From the NCBI GenBank assembly GCA_963169875.1, contig CAUJEL010000013.1:1-36883 (forward strand): a stretch of DNA of 36,883 bases. Direction: 5' to 3'. Within the stretch, counting starts at the first letter, position 1. Each line of letters opens with the position of its first letter. This DNA is from Candidatus Zhuqueibacterota bacterium. Lineage in GTDB: Bacteria; Zhuqueibacterota; Zhuqueibacteria; Residuimicrobiales; Residuimicrobiaceae. Positions 11,632 to 19,721 of this stretch are shown one piece after another. Both the position numbers and the translations under genes were made by a program. The notes beneath the pieces were generated by a model, which did not search any database, was not told the origin of the DNA, and worked only from the letters and a program-made list of their open reading frames with translations.

Positions 11632-11638
11632 CTCCTTT
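11632..11638 (-). promoter_or_regulatory. Ribosome-binding site deciding the rpoB start
   Basis: AAAGGAG on the minus strand, eight bases ahead of TTG 11621-11623. The only other in-frame candidate further upstream (TTG 11666-11668) has no such site and an in-frame TGA four codons before it. Confidence 0.7.
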
Positions 11639-11666
11639 TGATGGGTGACTGGTGTGATCTATTGAC

Positions 11667-11695
11667 AAAAACCGAGCTCAGAGAGCTCGGTTTTT
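11667..11695 (-). terminator. Terminator-like hairpin (attenuator) between rplL and rpoB
   Basis: A perfect 13-bp stem with a 3-base loop: on the minus strand AAAAACCGAGCTC, loop TCT, GAGCTCGGTTTTT. The right arm ends in a T-run, so it has the form of an intrinsic terminator, beginning eight bases after the rplL stop. Because the arms also carry a matching A-run, it would work in either direction. Partial termination here would make rpoBC less abundant than the ribosomal proteins, as is known for the E. coli rplL-rpoB attenuator. Confidence 0.75.
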
Positions 11696-11703
11696 TATCG
11701 CGT

Positions 11704-12123
11704 CTACTTTAATTCGACTTCAGCTCCAGCCTCTTCCAACTTGGCCTTGATGTCATTGGCTTCTTCTTTGGTCACGCCCTCTTTTACTTTGCTGGGGGCG
11801 CCATCGACCAGATCCTTGGCTTCTTTCAGGCCGAGGTTGGTGATGGTACGAATGACTTTAATGACATTGATTTTGTTGGCGCCAGCCGCTTTGAGGACCA
11901 CGTCGAACTCGGTTTGTTCCTCAACAACCGGGGCAGCAGCCGCTGCACCTGGCATTACCATACCCATGGGCATGGCCATTGGAGCCGCAGCCGTCACGCC
12001 AAAGCGGGTTTCGCACGCTTTGATCAACTGAGACAGCTGGAGAACGCTCATTTCCTCGATGCTCTTAAGGATTTGCTCAACTTTGGCATCTTGGGCAACT
12101 GCAACATCTGCATTTTCGGGCAT
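11704..12123 (-). CDS. rplL: 50S ribosomal protein L7/L12
   Basis: Stalk protein of 139 residues, somewhat longer than the usual 120-130. The N-terminal dimerisation helix (to about residue 45) is joined by a Met/Ala-rich hinge ([18 protein letters not shown]) to the C-terminal globular domain [20 protein letters not shown] onward, which recruits translation GTPases. The start ATG (12121-12123) follows GGGAGGT. It lies 32 bases after rplJ, whose product L10 anchors L7/L12 to the ribosome. The extra length comes from a short N-terminal extension and the long hinge. Confidence 0.96.
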   Translation of the reverse strand: MPENADVAVAQDAKVEQILKSIEEMSVLQLSQLIKACETRFGVTAAAPMAMPMGMVMPGAAAAAPVVEEQTEFDVVLKAAGANKINVIKVIRTITNLGLKEAKDLVDGAPSKVKEGVTKEEANDIKAKLEEAGAEVELK

Positions 12124-12155
12124 TTCTACCTCCCGTTAGAGTCAAAATATTAAGG

Positions 12156-12674
12156 TTATGATTCTTTCTTTTCTTTAATTGCCTGGAGAACGCCGACCAT
12201 ATTGGAGAGAATGGCCTGGATGCCGCCCATAAAGCCTGTGATGGGGGAAGCCATGGCCGAGACCACCTGCGCCAACAGGATTTCGCGGCTGGGGATCTTT
12301 CTCACTTCTTCCACAGCGGCTTGATCCAAAAGCTGGCCTTCGAGCATGGCCGCTTTGATCGACGGTTTTTCTTTATCCTTTTTGAAATCATAGATGATAC
12401 GCACCGGTGCAACCGGATCGCCCAGGGCAATGGCCATACCGGTGGGGCCATTGAGGAAAGGCACGATCTGTTCGAACCCGTTTTCCTTGGCGGAGATGCG
12501 CGCAAGCGTGTTCTTCACAACCAGATATTTTACATTGTTCTTGCGGAATTCCGCGCGGAGCCTGGTGATCTCTTCAACGGTCAATCCGGTAAAATCGGTT
12601 AGAAAAACGCTCTTCGCCTTGCTCAGGCTATCATTGATTTCTTCCAGCTTTTTTACTTTTACAGGTTGTGGCAT
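12156..12674 (-). CDS. rplJ: 50S ribosomal protein L10
   Basis: L10 of 172 residues, typical. It binds 23S rRNA at the base of the GTPase-associated centre and carries L7/L12 dimers on its C-terminal helix. Seen are the N-terminal KSVFLTDFTGLTVEEITRLR block and KYLVVKNTLARI, both family signatures. The ATG (12672-12674) is preceded by AAAGGA. Only 30 bases separate it from rplA, too few for the long structured L10 leader known from other bacteria, so any autoregulatory RNA would have to overlap rplA or lie elsewhere. Confidence 0.96.
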   Translation of the reverse strand: MPQPVKVKKLEEINDSLSKAKSVFLTDFTGLTVEEITRLRAEFRKNNVKYLVVKNTLARISAKENGFEQIVPFLNGPTGMAIALGDPVAPVRIIYDFKKDKEKPSIKAAMLEGQLLDQAAVEEVRKIPSREILLAQVVSAMASPITGFMGGIQAILSNMVGVLQAIKEKKES

Positions 12675-12704
12675 GGAGGATATCCTTTACTTCAAATGTG
12701 TTTA

Positions 12705-13409
12705 TCAAGCCTTTGCCGCTTCCACGATCTGGTTTTTATCCAAGCGGATACCAGGGCTCATGGTACTGGACAGGGTGACGCTTTTAATGTAAATCCCTTT
12801 GGCTGACGATGGCTTGAGGCGGTTGATCATATCCATGAATACCTGTACATTTTCCTTGATTTGATCTGGCGAGAAGGATTTCTTGCCCACCGCTGCATTG
12901 ATGATGCCATACTTGTCAACGCGGAAAGATATCTTGCCCGCTTTGGCCTCGCGAACGGCTTGTCCCACCTCAAAGGTGACCGTGCCGCTCTTGGGGTTGG
13001 GCATCAAACCACGGGTTCCAAGAATCTTGCCGAGCTTGCCGACCTGGCCCATGATATCGGGGGTGGCGATGACGACATCGAACTCGAGCCACCCGCCCTG
13101 AATCTGCGTGATGATATCATCGGAGCCAACATGATCTGCGCCCGCTTCGGACGCTTCTTTTTCCTTGGCGCCTTTGGTCAAAACCAGTACCCGCACTTTT
13201 TTGCCCGTGCCATGGGGTAGAATCACGGTGCCGCGGACCATCTGATCCGCTTTGCGTGGGTCAACGCCCAGGCGCACGCTGAGTTCGATGGATTCATCGA
13301 ACTTGGCTGTCGCCAATTCCTTTACCTTGACCACTGCATCTTCCAGATTATAGGCGATGCGGCGATCGAGTCTTTGCAAAGCTTCACTATACCGCTTACT
13401 ATGTCTCAT
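12705..13409 (-). CDS. rplA: 50S ribosomal protein L1
   Basis: L1 of 234 residues, the standard length. It forms the mobile L1 stalk that guides deacylated tRNA from the E site and in many bacteria represses its own operon by binding the mRNA. The GTGKKVRVLVLTKG segment and the LGTRGLMPNPKSGTVT signature loop are present. The ATG (13407-13409) has GGAG a few bases before it. It follows rplK by 52 bases. Confidence 0.97.
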   Translation of the reverse strand: MRHSKRYSEALQRLDRRIAYNLEDAVVKVKELATAKFDESIELSVRLGVDPRKADQMVRGTVILPHGTGKKVRVLVLTKGAKEKEASEAGADHVGSDDIITQIQGGWLEFDVVIATPDIMGQVGKLGKILGTRGLMPNPKSGTVTFEVGQAVREAKAGKISFRVDKYGIINAAVGKKSFSPDQIKENVQVFMDMINRLKPSSAKGIYIKSVTLSSTMSPGIRLDKNQIVEAAKA

Positions 13410-13461
13410 TATAACTCCAAAACACGTGTAATCATGAATCTACAGGGATGCGTCTATCTGA

Positions 13462-13884
13462 TTATTCGACCACAAGCCCCATGCTGCGGGCTGTGCCTTC
13501 CACCATACTCATCGCCGCTTCCACAGAAGCCGCATTGAGATCCTGCATCTTGAGTTCTGCGATTTCGCGCACCTGGTCCTTGGTCACCTTGCCAACCTTG
13601 TTGCGGTTGGGTTCGCCAGAACCCTTTTCAAGACCGGCTGCTTTTTTCAGCAATACCGCGGCTGGCGGCGTCTTGGTGATGAAGGAAAAAGAACGATCCG
13701 CATAAACCGTGATGATCACCGGAATAATCAGGCCTGCTTTATCCTGAGTTTTGGCGTTGAACTGTTTGCAAAACTCCATGATGTTGACACCGTGCTGACC
13801 CAGAGCCGGACCCACAGGAGGAGACGGATTCGCAGCGCCGGCAGGTATCTGCAACTTGATACTGCCAATTACTTTTTTTGCCAT
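13462..13884 (-). CDS. rplK: 50S ribosomal protein L11
   Basis: L11 of 140 residues, with the proline-rich N-terminal domain ([20 protein letters not shown]) that binds thiostrepton and factors, and the C-terminal rRNA-binding domain ([17 protein letters not shown]). L11 organises the GTPase-associated centre and is needed for RelA-type stringent signalling. The start ATG (13882-13884) is nine bases after nusG. Confidence 0.97.
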   Translation of the reverse strand: MAKKVIGSIKLQIPAGAANPSPPVGPALGQHGVNIMEFCKQFNAKTQDKAGLIIPVIITVYADRSFSFITKTPPAAVLLKKAAGLEKGSGEPNRNKVGKVTKDQVREIAELKMQDLNAASVEAAMSMVEGTARSMGLVVE

Positions 13885-13893
13885 GTGACTACC

Positions 13894-14433
13894 TTACTGT
13901 TCTAATTCGATTTGCAGGAAATCTAGTTCAACCGGCGTGGCGCGTCCGAAAATACTCACCATCACCTTAACTTTGTTTTTCTCGTCATTAACCTCTTCCA
14001 CAAAACCCGTGAAATCGGTGAAGGGACCATCGGTGACCTTGATGGGATCGCCGATGTGAAACGGAATCTTGGAACGGTCTTTAACGCCGCCCTCAGTACG
14101 GCCCAGGATGCGCTCCGCTTCGTCGTTCTTGAGCGGCGTGGGCTCGTTTTTGCTGCCGACAAAATTGGTCACACCGGGCGTGTTGAGAATCAGATGGCGC
14201 GTCTCCTTGTCATAGACCATGTGCACCAGCATATAGCCGGGGAACATGATCTTGTTGCGCACCCTCTTCTTGCCCTCGCGCATCTCGGTGATCTCTTCCG
14301 AAGGAACAAGTATCTTGTCGATCTTTTCGTGCAAATTGGAATGCTTGATCTCGTTCTCCAGATAGGCCCTGATCTTGTTCTCATGGCCGGAGAGCACGTG
14401 TATCGCAAACCATTTTAATTCTTCTTGTTCCAC
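13894..14433 (-). CDS. nusG: Transcription termination/antitermination protein NusG
   Basis: NusG of 179 residues. The N-terminal NGN domain ([19 protein letters not shown] through [10 protein letters not shown]) binds RNA polymerase; the C-terminal KOW domain ([18 protein letters not shown]) contacts Rho or ribosomal protein S10. The start is a GTG at 14431-14433 with AGGAA about eight bases upstream. It follows secE by 115 bases; that gap includes a small hairpin closed by a UUCG tetraloop (about 14455-14466 on the minus strand). Confidence 0.97.
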   Translation of the reverse strand: MEQEELKWFAIHVLSGHENKIRAYLENEIKHSNLHEKIDKILVPSEEITEMREGKKRVRNKIMFPGYMLVHMVYDKETRHLILNTPGVTNFVGSKNEPTPLKNDEAERILGRTEGGVKDRSKIPFHIGDPIKVTDGPFTDFTGFVEEVNDEKNKVKVMVSIFGRATPVELDFLQIELEQ

Positions 14434-14548
14434 TCAATTTTTCCTAATCTGACCCCGAAGGGTGTACGTCATGTCTGATCAAAAACCAATCTCGTCTTCA
14501 GCCCTGACATCCGACTCACATCGCTGGCTGCACTGCTTCTGATACGTA

Positions 14549-14731
14549 TTAATAGATGAAGTCGAGAACGCGCGACAGGATGTGATCGATGGCAAAAATA
14601 AATACCGCAAAAAACAGCGATACGAAAATCACCACCAGGGTCTGACCCTTGAGTTGATCCTTGCTCGGCCAGCTCACTTTGGCCATCTCTGTGCGTACAT
14701 CAGTGACAAAATTCACTAATCTCTGAAACAT
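14549..14731 (-). CDS. secE: Protein translocase subunit SecE
   Basis: Small single-span SecE of 60 residues: a short amphipathic helix with the conserved VRTEMAKVSWPSKDQL motif, then one membrane helix (about 28-52). It clamps SecY in the translocon. The ATG at 14729-14731 gives the normal N-terminus; an in-frame TTG 14 codons upstream (14771-14773) would add a segment untypical of the family. The gene follows tRNA-Trp by 86 bases and precedes nusG, the conserved secE-nusG pair. Confidence 0.93.
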   Translation of the reverse strand: MFQRLVNFVTDVRTEMAKVSWPSKDQLKGQTLVVIFVSLFFAVFIFAIDHILSRVLDFIY

Positions 14732-14817
14732 ACCATCTGCTTTCTGTTTGGGTATCGGCCAGCGGTACTTCAAGAGGCATCCGTTCAGGACACCCCTCGC
14801 TTGCTTCTATTCTATTG

Positions 14818-14891
14818 CAGGTCTGGAGGGACTCGAACCCCCAACCGTCGGATTTGGAGTCCGGTGCTCTACCAAATTGAGCTACAGACCT
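14818..14891 (-). tRNA. tRNA-Trp (CCA)
   Basis: A 74-base cloverleaf with acceptor arms AGGTCTG/CAGACCT, discriminator G, anticodon loop CTCCAAA (anticodon CCA), and T loop TTCGAGT. The top pair of the anticodon stem is a C-A mismatch. The 3' CCA is not encoded. It lies between rpmG (10 bases away) and secE, so it is very likely cut out of the rpmG-secE-nusG transcript. Confidence 0.95.
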
Positions 14892-14901
14892 ATGCCCAAG
14901 C

Positions 14902-15051
14902 TTAACGGGTCTCTTTATGAGCCGTACGCTTGTTACACCACCTGCAATATTTCTGGTATTCAACACGTCCTGTTTGCTTACGCTTGTTCTTGTCCGTGGA
15001 ATAGTTACGGCGTTTGCATTCAGAACATTCCAGTATGACTAAGTCTCTCAT
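14902..15051 (-). CDS. rpmG: 50S ribosomal protein L33
   Basis: A short gene of 49 codons. The product begins MRDLVILEC and has two CxxC pairs (C9/C12 and C36/C39), so it is the zinc-binding form of L33; RVEYQKYC and the basic tail ending HKETR fit the family. The ATG is at 15049-15051, with only a weak ribosome-binding site (GTAGGCTG). It is 37 bases after tuf and 10 bases before tRNA-Trp, the order tuf-rpmG-trnW-secE-nusG found in many bacteria. Confidence 0.93.
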   Translation of the reverse strand: MRDLVILECSECKRRNYSTDKNKRKQTGRVEYQKYCRWCNKRTAHKETR

Positions 15052-15088
15052 GATTCAGCCTACAAATAAAAGTTTGGACAGCGCCTGA

Positions 15089-16279
15089 TTACTTGATAAT
15101 CTTGGTTACAACACCGGCGCCAACCGTGCGGCCGCCTTCGCGAATGGCGAAGCGCAGACCCTCTTCCATGGCGATCTCGGTGATCAATTCTCCCGTCACC
15201 GTGATGTTGTCGCCCGGCATCACCATCTCGACGCCTTCCGGCAGATCGATCGTCCCGGTCACATCCGTCGTACGGAAATAAAACTGCGGACGATAGCCAT
15301 TGAAGAACGGCGTGTGACGGCCACCCTCTTCCTTGCTCAACACGTATACTTCACCCAGAAACTTGGTGTGCGGCAGGATCGATCCCGGCTTCACAATCAC
15401 CTGGCCGCGCTGCAATTCGTCTTTCTCAACGCCGCGCAGCAGCAATCCCACGTTATCGCCAGCCTGGCCTTCATCCAACAGCTTGCGGAACATCTCAACA
15501 CCCGTGCAAACCGTCTTCTTCTTCAATCCCAATCCGACGATCTCCACTTCCTCGCCAACCTTCACCTGGCCGCGCTCGATACGACCCGTGCCCACCGTGC
15601 CGCGTCCCGTGATCGAAAACACATCTTCGATCGGCATCAAAAACGGCTTGTCCGTCATGCGCGCCGGCGTCGGTATGTAGCTATCCACCGCATCCATCAA
15701 ATCCAGAATCGATTTGATCTTGGTGTCATCGGTCGGATTCTCCAGTGCCTGCAACGCACTGCCCGTGATCACAGGAATCTCATCACCCGGAAATCCGTAC
15801 TTGGTCAACAGCTCTCGCACTTCAAGCTCTACCAGCTGCAGCAGCTCAGGATCATCCACCATGTCCGCTTTGTTCAAATAAACCACCATCGACGGCACCA
15901 TCACCTGGCGCGCCAACAGCACGTGCTCGCGCGTCTGCGGCATCGGCCCATCTGCCGCCGATACCACCAGGATCGCTCCGTCCATCTGCGCCGCACCGGT
16001 CACCATGTTCTTGATGTAATCGGCGTGACCCGGACAATCCACGTGCGCATAGTGGCGATTCTTGGTCTCATATTCCGCATGGTGTACGTTGATGGTGACA
16101 CCACGAGCCTTCTCTTCCGGCGCGTTGTCGATCTCGTCGTACGCCTTGGCCTGCGCCAACCCACGCAACGACAACACCTGCGTGATCGCCGCGGTCAACG
16201 TCGTCTTGCCGTGATCCACGTGGCCGATCGTGCCGATATTCACATGCGGCTTGGTTCTTTCGAACTTTGCTTTTGCCAT
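15089..16279 (-). CDS. tuf: Elongation factor Tu, complete copy
   Basis: EF-Tu of 396 residues, full length. GTPase motifs: GHVDHGKT (19-26), DCPGH (81-85) and NKAD (136-139; most bacteria have NKCD). The beta-barrel domains 2 and 3 are intact to the C-terminal GVVTKIIK. The ATG (16277-16279) follows GGAGGAC. It is directly downstream of the four-tRNA cluster, as in E. coli tufB; the 63-base gap from tRNA-Thr(GGT) suggests it is expressed from the tRNA promoter after processing. Its first 86 bases match the second tuf copy exactly. Confidence 0.98.
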   Translation of the reverse strand: MAKAKFERTKPHVNIGTIGHVDHGKTTLTAAITQVLSLRGLAQAKAYDEIDNAPEEKARGVTINVHHAEYETKNRHYAHVDCPGHADYIKNMVTGAAQMDGAILVVSAADGPMPQTREHVLLARQVMVPSMVVYLNKADMVDDPELLQLVELEVRELLTKYGFPGDEIPVITGSALQALENPTDDTKIKSILDLMDAVDSYIPTPARMTDKPFLMPIEDVFSITGRGTVGTGRIERGQVKVGEEVEIVGLGLKKKTVCTGVEMFRKLLDEGQAGDNVGLLLRGVEKDELQRGQVIVKPGSILPHTKFLGEVYVLSKEEGGRHTPFFNGYRPQFYFRTTDVTGTIDLPEGVEMVMPGDNITVTGELITEIAMEEGLRFAIREGGRTVGAGVVTKIIK

Positions 16280-16342
16280 GATTTAGTCCTCCGGACAGTG
16301 AAATTTAATTCACAGCTATTCAGCTTTGCTTGTTTTATAGAG

Positions 16343-16415
<73 letters not shown>

Positions 16416-16465
16416 TTAAAATCTTACGGACTCTGCCAGGTGAGTACGAAGCGCCCCGATAGTTG

Positions 16466-16538
16466 AGCGGGAGACGGGACTCGAACCCGCGACCAACAGC
16501 TTGGAAGGCTGTGACTCTAACCACTGAGTTACTCCCGC
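16466..16538 (-). tRNA. tRNA-Gly (TCC)
   Basis: A 73-base cloverleaf: acceptor GCGGGAG/CTCCCGC, anticodon loop CTTCCAA with anticodon TCC, T arm GCGGG-TTCGAGT-CCCGT. No encoded CCA. It reads GGA/GGG. It lies 50 bases upstream of tRNA-Thr(GGT) in the same orientation. Confidence 0.95.
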
Positions 16539-16558
16539 CTGAATGCCAGCGGCCCGAC

Positions 16559-16605
16559 AAAAAAAAGGCCGGAATCGATTAACATGCGCACCAACCGAGA
16601 CCGGC
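16559..16605 (-). terminator. Terminator-like hairpin between tRNA-Tyr and tRNA-Gly
   Basis: On the minus strand GCCGG pairs with CCGGC (16601-16605 and 16568-16572), with a second 6-bp stem TCGGTT/AATCGA inside, followed by CC and eight T (16559-16566). Only 20 bases remain before tRNA-Gly, so no promoter fits after it; it may be a partial terminator or a processing signal within the tRNA transcript. The 207-base tRNA-Tyr/tRNA-Gly spacer otherwise holds no gene I can recognise. Confidence 0.45.
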
Positions 16606-16745
16606 AGAATAAACCATTCCGAGAATGACTACCCTCCTCGCCTGGCTTGTCTCCCGGGTTCTAGTGAAGACACAGGTTGTGATTTACTCACACGCAATCG
16701 AGTCTCTGATGTGCTGGCCGCTTGTCAGCAGCCAAAATATGGAAG

Positions 16746-16828
16746 TGGAGAGGGGAGGATTCGAACCTCCGAAAGCGTATGCTGACAGATTTACAGTCTG
16801 TTCCCTTTGGCCACTCGGGTACCTCTCC
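16746..16828 (-). tRNA. tRNA-Tyr (GTA)
   Basis: An 83-base class II tRNA with a long variable arm: acceptor GGAGAGG/CCTCTCC, discriminator A, anticodon loop CTGTAAA with anticodon GTA, T loop TTCGAAT. No encoded CCA. It lies 16 bases after tRNA-Thr(TGT). Confidence 0.95.
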
Positions 16829-16844
16829 ATATTTTATTTCAAAG

Positions 16845-16917
16845 AGCCACCAGCAGGAATCGAACCCGCGACGTCCTCATTACAAGTGAGGTGCTCTACC
16901 TACTGAGCTATGGTGGC
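16845..16917 (-). tRNA. tRNA-Thr (TGT)
   Basis: A 73-base cloverleaf: acceptor GCCACCA/TGGTGGC, anticodon loop CTTGTAA with anticodon TGT, T arm GCGGG-TTCGATT-CCTGC. No encoded CCA. It is the first tRNA of the Thr-Tyr-Gly-Thr-tuf unit. Confidence 0.95.
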
Positions 16918-16949
16918 GCGGTTTCGTATACTAACCAAGATAGCCATAT

Positions 16950-16977
16950 AATTTAAGAAAATTACTGAGAAAATCAA
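16950..16977 (-). promoter_or_regulatory. Candidate promoter of the tRNA-tuf operon
   Basis: On the minus strand TTGATT (16972-16977), 16-base spacer, TAAATT (16950-16955), in the AT-rich 87-base gap between cysS and tRNA-Thr(TGT). The start site would be about 25 bases before the tRNA. The match is moderate, but this is the only AT-rich stretch ahead of the tRNA cluster. Confidence 0.35.
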
Positions 16978-17004
16978 GAGAAATATTTAAAAATCATAAA
17001 ATTT

Positions 17005-18444
17005 TTACATTTTAACCACTTTCCAGCGGCTTCCCTCCACCCCATCCTCGATCACCACGCCCAAATCCTGCAGTCGCTGCCGCACCTCATCGGCCAGTTG
17101 AAACTCCTTTTTCTGCCGCAGGGTGGTGCGCAGATGCACCAGCAAATCGATGAAAGGCTCGGCCGCCACGCTCTCCGCAACACCGGGCGGCTGCAATCCC
17201 AAAACCTGACCGCAGAGTTCATTCAGGGTTTCATAGAGCACCCGGATGGCGGCGCCGTTCGCTTTGCCGGCGGTCGTGAGATGTTTATTGATCTCTCTGG
17301 AAAAATCAAAAAGATGTCCGATGGCGGCCGGGGTGTTGAAATCATCATCCATCTCCGCCAGAAAACGGCCGCGGTAGATCGCCGCCAGCTCGGCCGCGCC
17401 GCCCGCATCGCCTTCTGCCGCTTCACTCGCGGAGAGCTGCTGCAGCGTCTGCCAGGTGCCCTGCAGCCGCTCCAGACCCTGGGCCGCCGCGGTGATCGCC
17501 GTATCGCTGAAATCGACCGGACTGCGATAATGCGTTTGCAGGATGAAAAATCGCACCTGGTTGCCGTTGAATTTACCCAGCGCCTGTTCCACGGTGGTGA
17601 AATTGCCCAGCGATTTGCTCATCTTGACGCCATCGACCAGCACCATGTTGTTATGCAGCCAGTATTTGACAAAGGGCACCCCTGTGGCCGCTTCGCTCTG
17701 CGCGATCTCGCATTCGTGATGCGGGAACTGGTTTTCCATGCCGCCGCCGTGGATGTCCAGCGTCTCGCCGAGATATTTCATCGACATGGCCGAGCATTCG
17801 ATATGCCAGCCCGGAAATCCGCGGCCCCAGGGACTGTTCCACTGCATGATATGGTTGGAGTCCGCCTTTTTCCATAGCGCGAAATCCGCGGGATGGCGTT
17901 TTTCCTCGATGACGTTGAGGCGGGCGCCGGCCATCTGATCTTCGACCTTGCGGCCGGAGAGTTTGCCGTACCCGGGAAACCGGCTGACATCGAAATAGAC
18001 CGAGCCATTGACTTCGTAGGCCATGCCTTTTTCCAGCAACCGCTGCACCAGATCGATCTGTTCCGGCACATGGCCGCTGGCGTGCGGCGAGATGTCCGGC
18101 CGCAGCACATTGAGCGCGTCCATGGCCGCGAAATAGGCGCGGGTGTATTTTTCCACCAGTTCCATGGGCTGCACCTGCTCGCGCTCGGCGCCGCGCAAAA
18201 TGCGATCCTCGCCGCTGTCGAGCAGATGCCCCACATCGGTGATGTTCTGCACATAGCGCACTTTGTAGCCGGAAAAACGCAGATAGCGCACCACGATATC
18301 AAAGCTGAGATAGCTTTTGACATGGCCGATGTGGGGATAATCATACACGGTCGGACCGCAGACGTACATGTTCACCCGGCCCGGCGTGATGGGTTCGAAA
18401 ACTTCCTTGCGGCGGGTGAGACTGTTGTAAAGCATCAATGGCAT
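17005..18444 (-). CDS. cysS: Cysteine--tRNA ligase
   Basis: Class I aminoacyl-tRNA synthetase of 479 residues. HIGH is at 38-41 and KMSKS at 274-278. The active-site zinc ligands that select cysteine are visible as C29, C217, H242 and E246. The C-terminal half holds the DALR/anticodon-binding helices. It charges tRNA-Cys in the cytoplasm. The ATG (18442-18444) is 14 bases after ispF, so it is the last gene of the ispD-ispF-cysS run, an arrangement seen in several phyla. Confidence 0.97.
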   Translation of the reverse strand: MPLMLYNSLTRRKEVFEPITPGRVNMYVCGPTVYDYPHIGHVKSYLSFDIVVRYLRFSGYKVRYVQNITDVGHLLDSGEDRILRGAEREQVQPMELVEKYTRAYFAAMDALNVLRPDISPHASGHVPEQIDLVQRLLEKGMAYEVNGSVYFDVSRFPGYGKLSGRKVEDQMAGARLNVIEEKRHPADFALWKKADSNHIMQWNSPWGRGFPGWHIECSAMSMKYLGETLDIHGGGMENQFPHHECEIAQSEAATGVPFVKYWLHNNMVLVDGVKMSKSLGNFTTVEQALGKFNGNQVRFFILQTHYRSPVDFSDTAITAAAQGLERLQGTWQTLQQLSASEAAEGDAGGAAELAAIYRGRFLAEMDDDFNTPAAIGHLFDFSREINKHLTTAGKANGAAIRVLYETLNELCGQVLGLQPPGVAESVAAEPFIDLLVHLRTTLRQKKEFQLADEVRQRLQDLGVVIEDGVEGSRWKVVKM

Positions 18445-18458
18445 ATCTTACCCTCTCG

Positions 18459-18965
18459 TCAAAATACAGTGCCGGAGGCCTCTCCGGAGGCCGGCATCTT
18501 GTCCACCAGCACCACCGCATGCGCGGTCGCACCCTCTCCCCTGCCTTCATATCCCATGCCTTCGCTGGTGGTGGCCTTGATGGAAACGGCATCCACAGGC
18601 GCCTGAACCGCCGCGGCTATATTCTCGCGCATGCGGACAACGAAGGGCGCAATTTTGGGACGCTGCAAAATCACGGTGGCATCGATATTGACCACACAGT
18701 ACCCCCGCTCCCGCAACAGCCCCGCCACCTGACGCAGCAGAGCAACGCTGTCCGCGCCGCGATACGCCGGATCCGTATCGGGGAAATGCATGCCAATGTC
18801 TCCCAAAGCCAGTGCACCGAGCAGCGCATCGCTGATGGCATGGCACAGCACATCAGCATCTGAGTGGCCCAGCAATCCCTTTTCGCAGGGTATTTCAACG
18901 CCGCCGAGGATCAGCTTGCGAGCCGGGACCAGGCGGTGCACGTCATATCCATGGCCGATGCGCAT
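18459..18965 (-). CDS. ispF: 2-C-methyl-D-erythritol 2,4-cyclodiphosphate synthase
   Basis: MEP-pathway enzyme of 168 residues that closes CDP-ME 2-phosphate to MEcPP with release of CMP. Zinc ligands D8, H10 and H42 are present, as are [10 protein letters not shown] and the C-terminal [14 protein letters not shown] nucleotide-binding segment. I use the ATG at 18963-18965, which is preceded by GGAG eight bases away and gives the standard N-terminus [10 protein letters not shown]; an in-frame TTG nine codons upstream would overlap ispD. One base separates it from the ispD stop, so the two are translationally coupled and act in the same pathway. Confidence 0.96.
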   Translation of the reverse strand: MRIGHGYDVHRLVPARKLILGGVEIPCEKGLLGHSDADVLCHAISDALLGALALGDIGMHFPDTDPAYRGADSVALLRQVAGLLRERGYCVVNIDATVILQRPKIAPFVVRMRENIAAAVQAPVDAVSIKATTSEGMGYEGRGEGATAHAVVLVDKMPASGEASGTVF

Positions 18966-18966
18966 T

Positions 18967-19650
18967 TCAGGGCTCCAGAAAGGCTTGCACAAAGACCAGG
19001 TCTTCGTGCGAGGTGATTTTTATGTTGCGGTAATCGCCCATGACCACCTGCACCGGATGCCCCGTGGCCTCCACCAGCGCCGCATCATCGGTGCTGAAAT
19101 CTCCGCATTCATAGGCTTTGCGGTACGCGCTCTGGATCAAATCCTTGCGAAAGATTTGCGGCGTTTGCACCAGTATCAGGCGCCGCCGGTCGATGGTTTC
19201 GGCGACGCGATCCCCATCGATGCGTTTGATGGTGTCCCTGGGCGGCACCGCCGCAATGGCGGCGCCGTGCATCCCGGCGGCGGCAACGCAGCGCGCGATC
19301 ACATCAAGGCTCAGCAGGGGCCGCACGCCATCATGGATGGCGACCAGCCCGGTTTCCTCAGGCAAAACCGCGAGGCCGGCAGAGACGGAGTCATGGCGTT
19401 CAGCGCCACCCGCCACAGCGCGATGAAATTTGTGGATGCCCCAATCCCGCATCTGCGCGGCGTAGAAATCCAGCAGATCCGGCGGCAGAACGAGACAGAT
19501 GGCATTGATCAACGGGCTCTGCTGGAAAACGCGCAGGGTATAAAACAGCAGCGGTTTGCCGTGGCATGACACAAATTGTTTGCTGACCGGGCCGCCAAAG
19601 CGCTTACCCTGCCCGGCAGCGACGATGAGCGCGGTGACGTTCTCTTTCAC
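18967..19650 (-). CDS. ispD: 2-C-methyl-D-erythritol 4-phosphate cytidylyltransferase
   Basis: MEP-pathway enzyme of 227 residues that makes CDP-ME from MEP and CTP. The CTP-binding loop [37 protein letters not shown] and the closing [14 protein letters not shown] are all family motifs. The start is GTG at 19648-19650 with AGAAGGA nine bases upstream. The gene is 71 bases after queA, with a long hairpin in the gap, and abuts ispF. Having both genes implies isoprenoid synthesis by the non-mevalonate route. Confidence 0.96.
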   Translation of the reverse strand: MKENVTALIVAAGQGKRFGGPVSKQFVSCHGKPLLFYTLRVFQQSPLINAICLVLPPDLLDFYAAQMRDWGIHKFHRAVAGGAERHDSVSAGLAVLPEETGLVAIHDGVRPLLSLDVIARCVAAAGMHGAAIAAVPPRDTIKRIDGDRVAETIDRRRLILVQTPQIFRKDLIQSAYRKAYECGDFSTDDAALVEATGHPVQVVMGDYRNIKITSHEDLVFVQAFLEP

Positions 19651-19670
19651 GCAGCAAAATCCTTCTAAAC

Positions 19671-19707
19671 TACCCTTGCGAAGGTCTCAGAGACCTTTGC
19701 AAGGGTA
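19671..19707. repeat. 17-bp hairpin between queA and ispD
   Basis: A nearly perfect inverted repeat: arms 19671-19687 and 19691-19707 with a 3-base loop; the only imperfection is one G/T position. The left arm reads TACCCTTGCGAAGGTCT. No T-run follows in either direction, so it is not a simple intrinsic terminator. It may separate queA mRNA from ispD mRNA by RNase processing or be a copy of a dispersed palindromic element. Confidence 0.65.
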
Positions 19708-19721
19708 TCAGGGTATCGCGG

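Noticed and set aside
14700-15038. Frames of 88 and 96 codons on both strands across tRNA-Trp
   Set aside because: They overlap the tRNA and the real rpmG gene (14902-15051), which is shorter but has both CxxC pairs.
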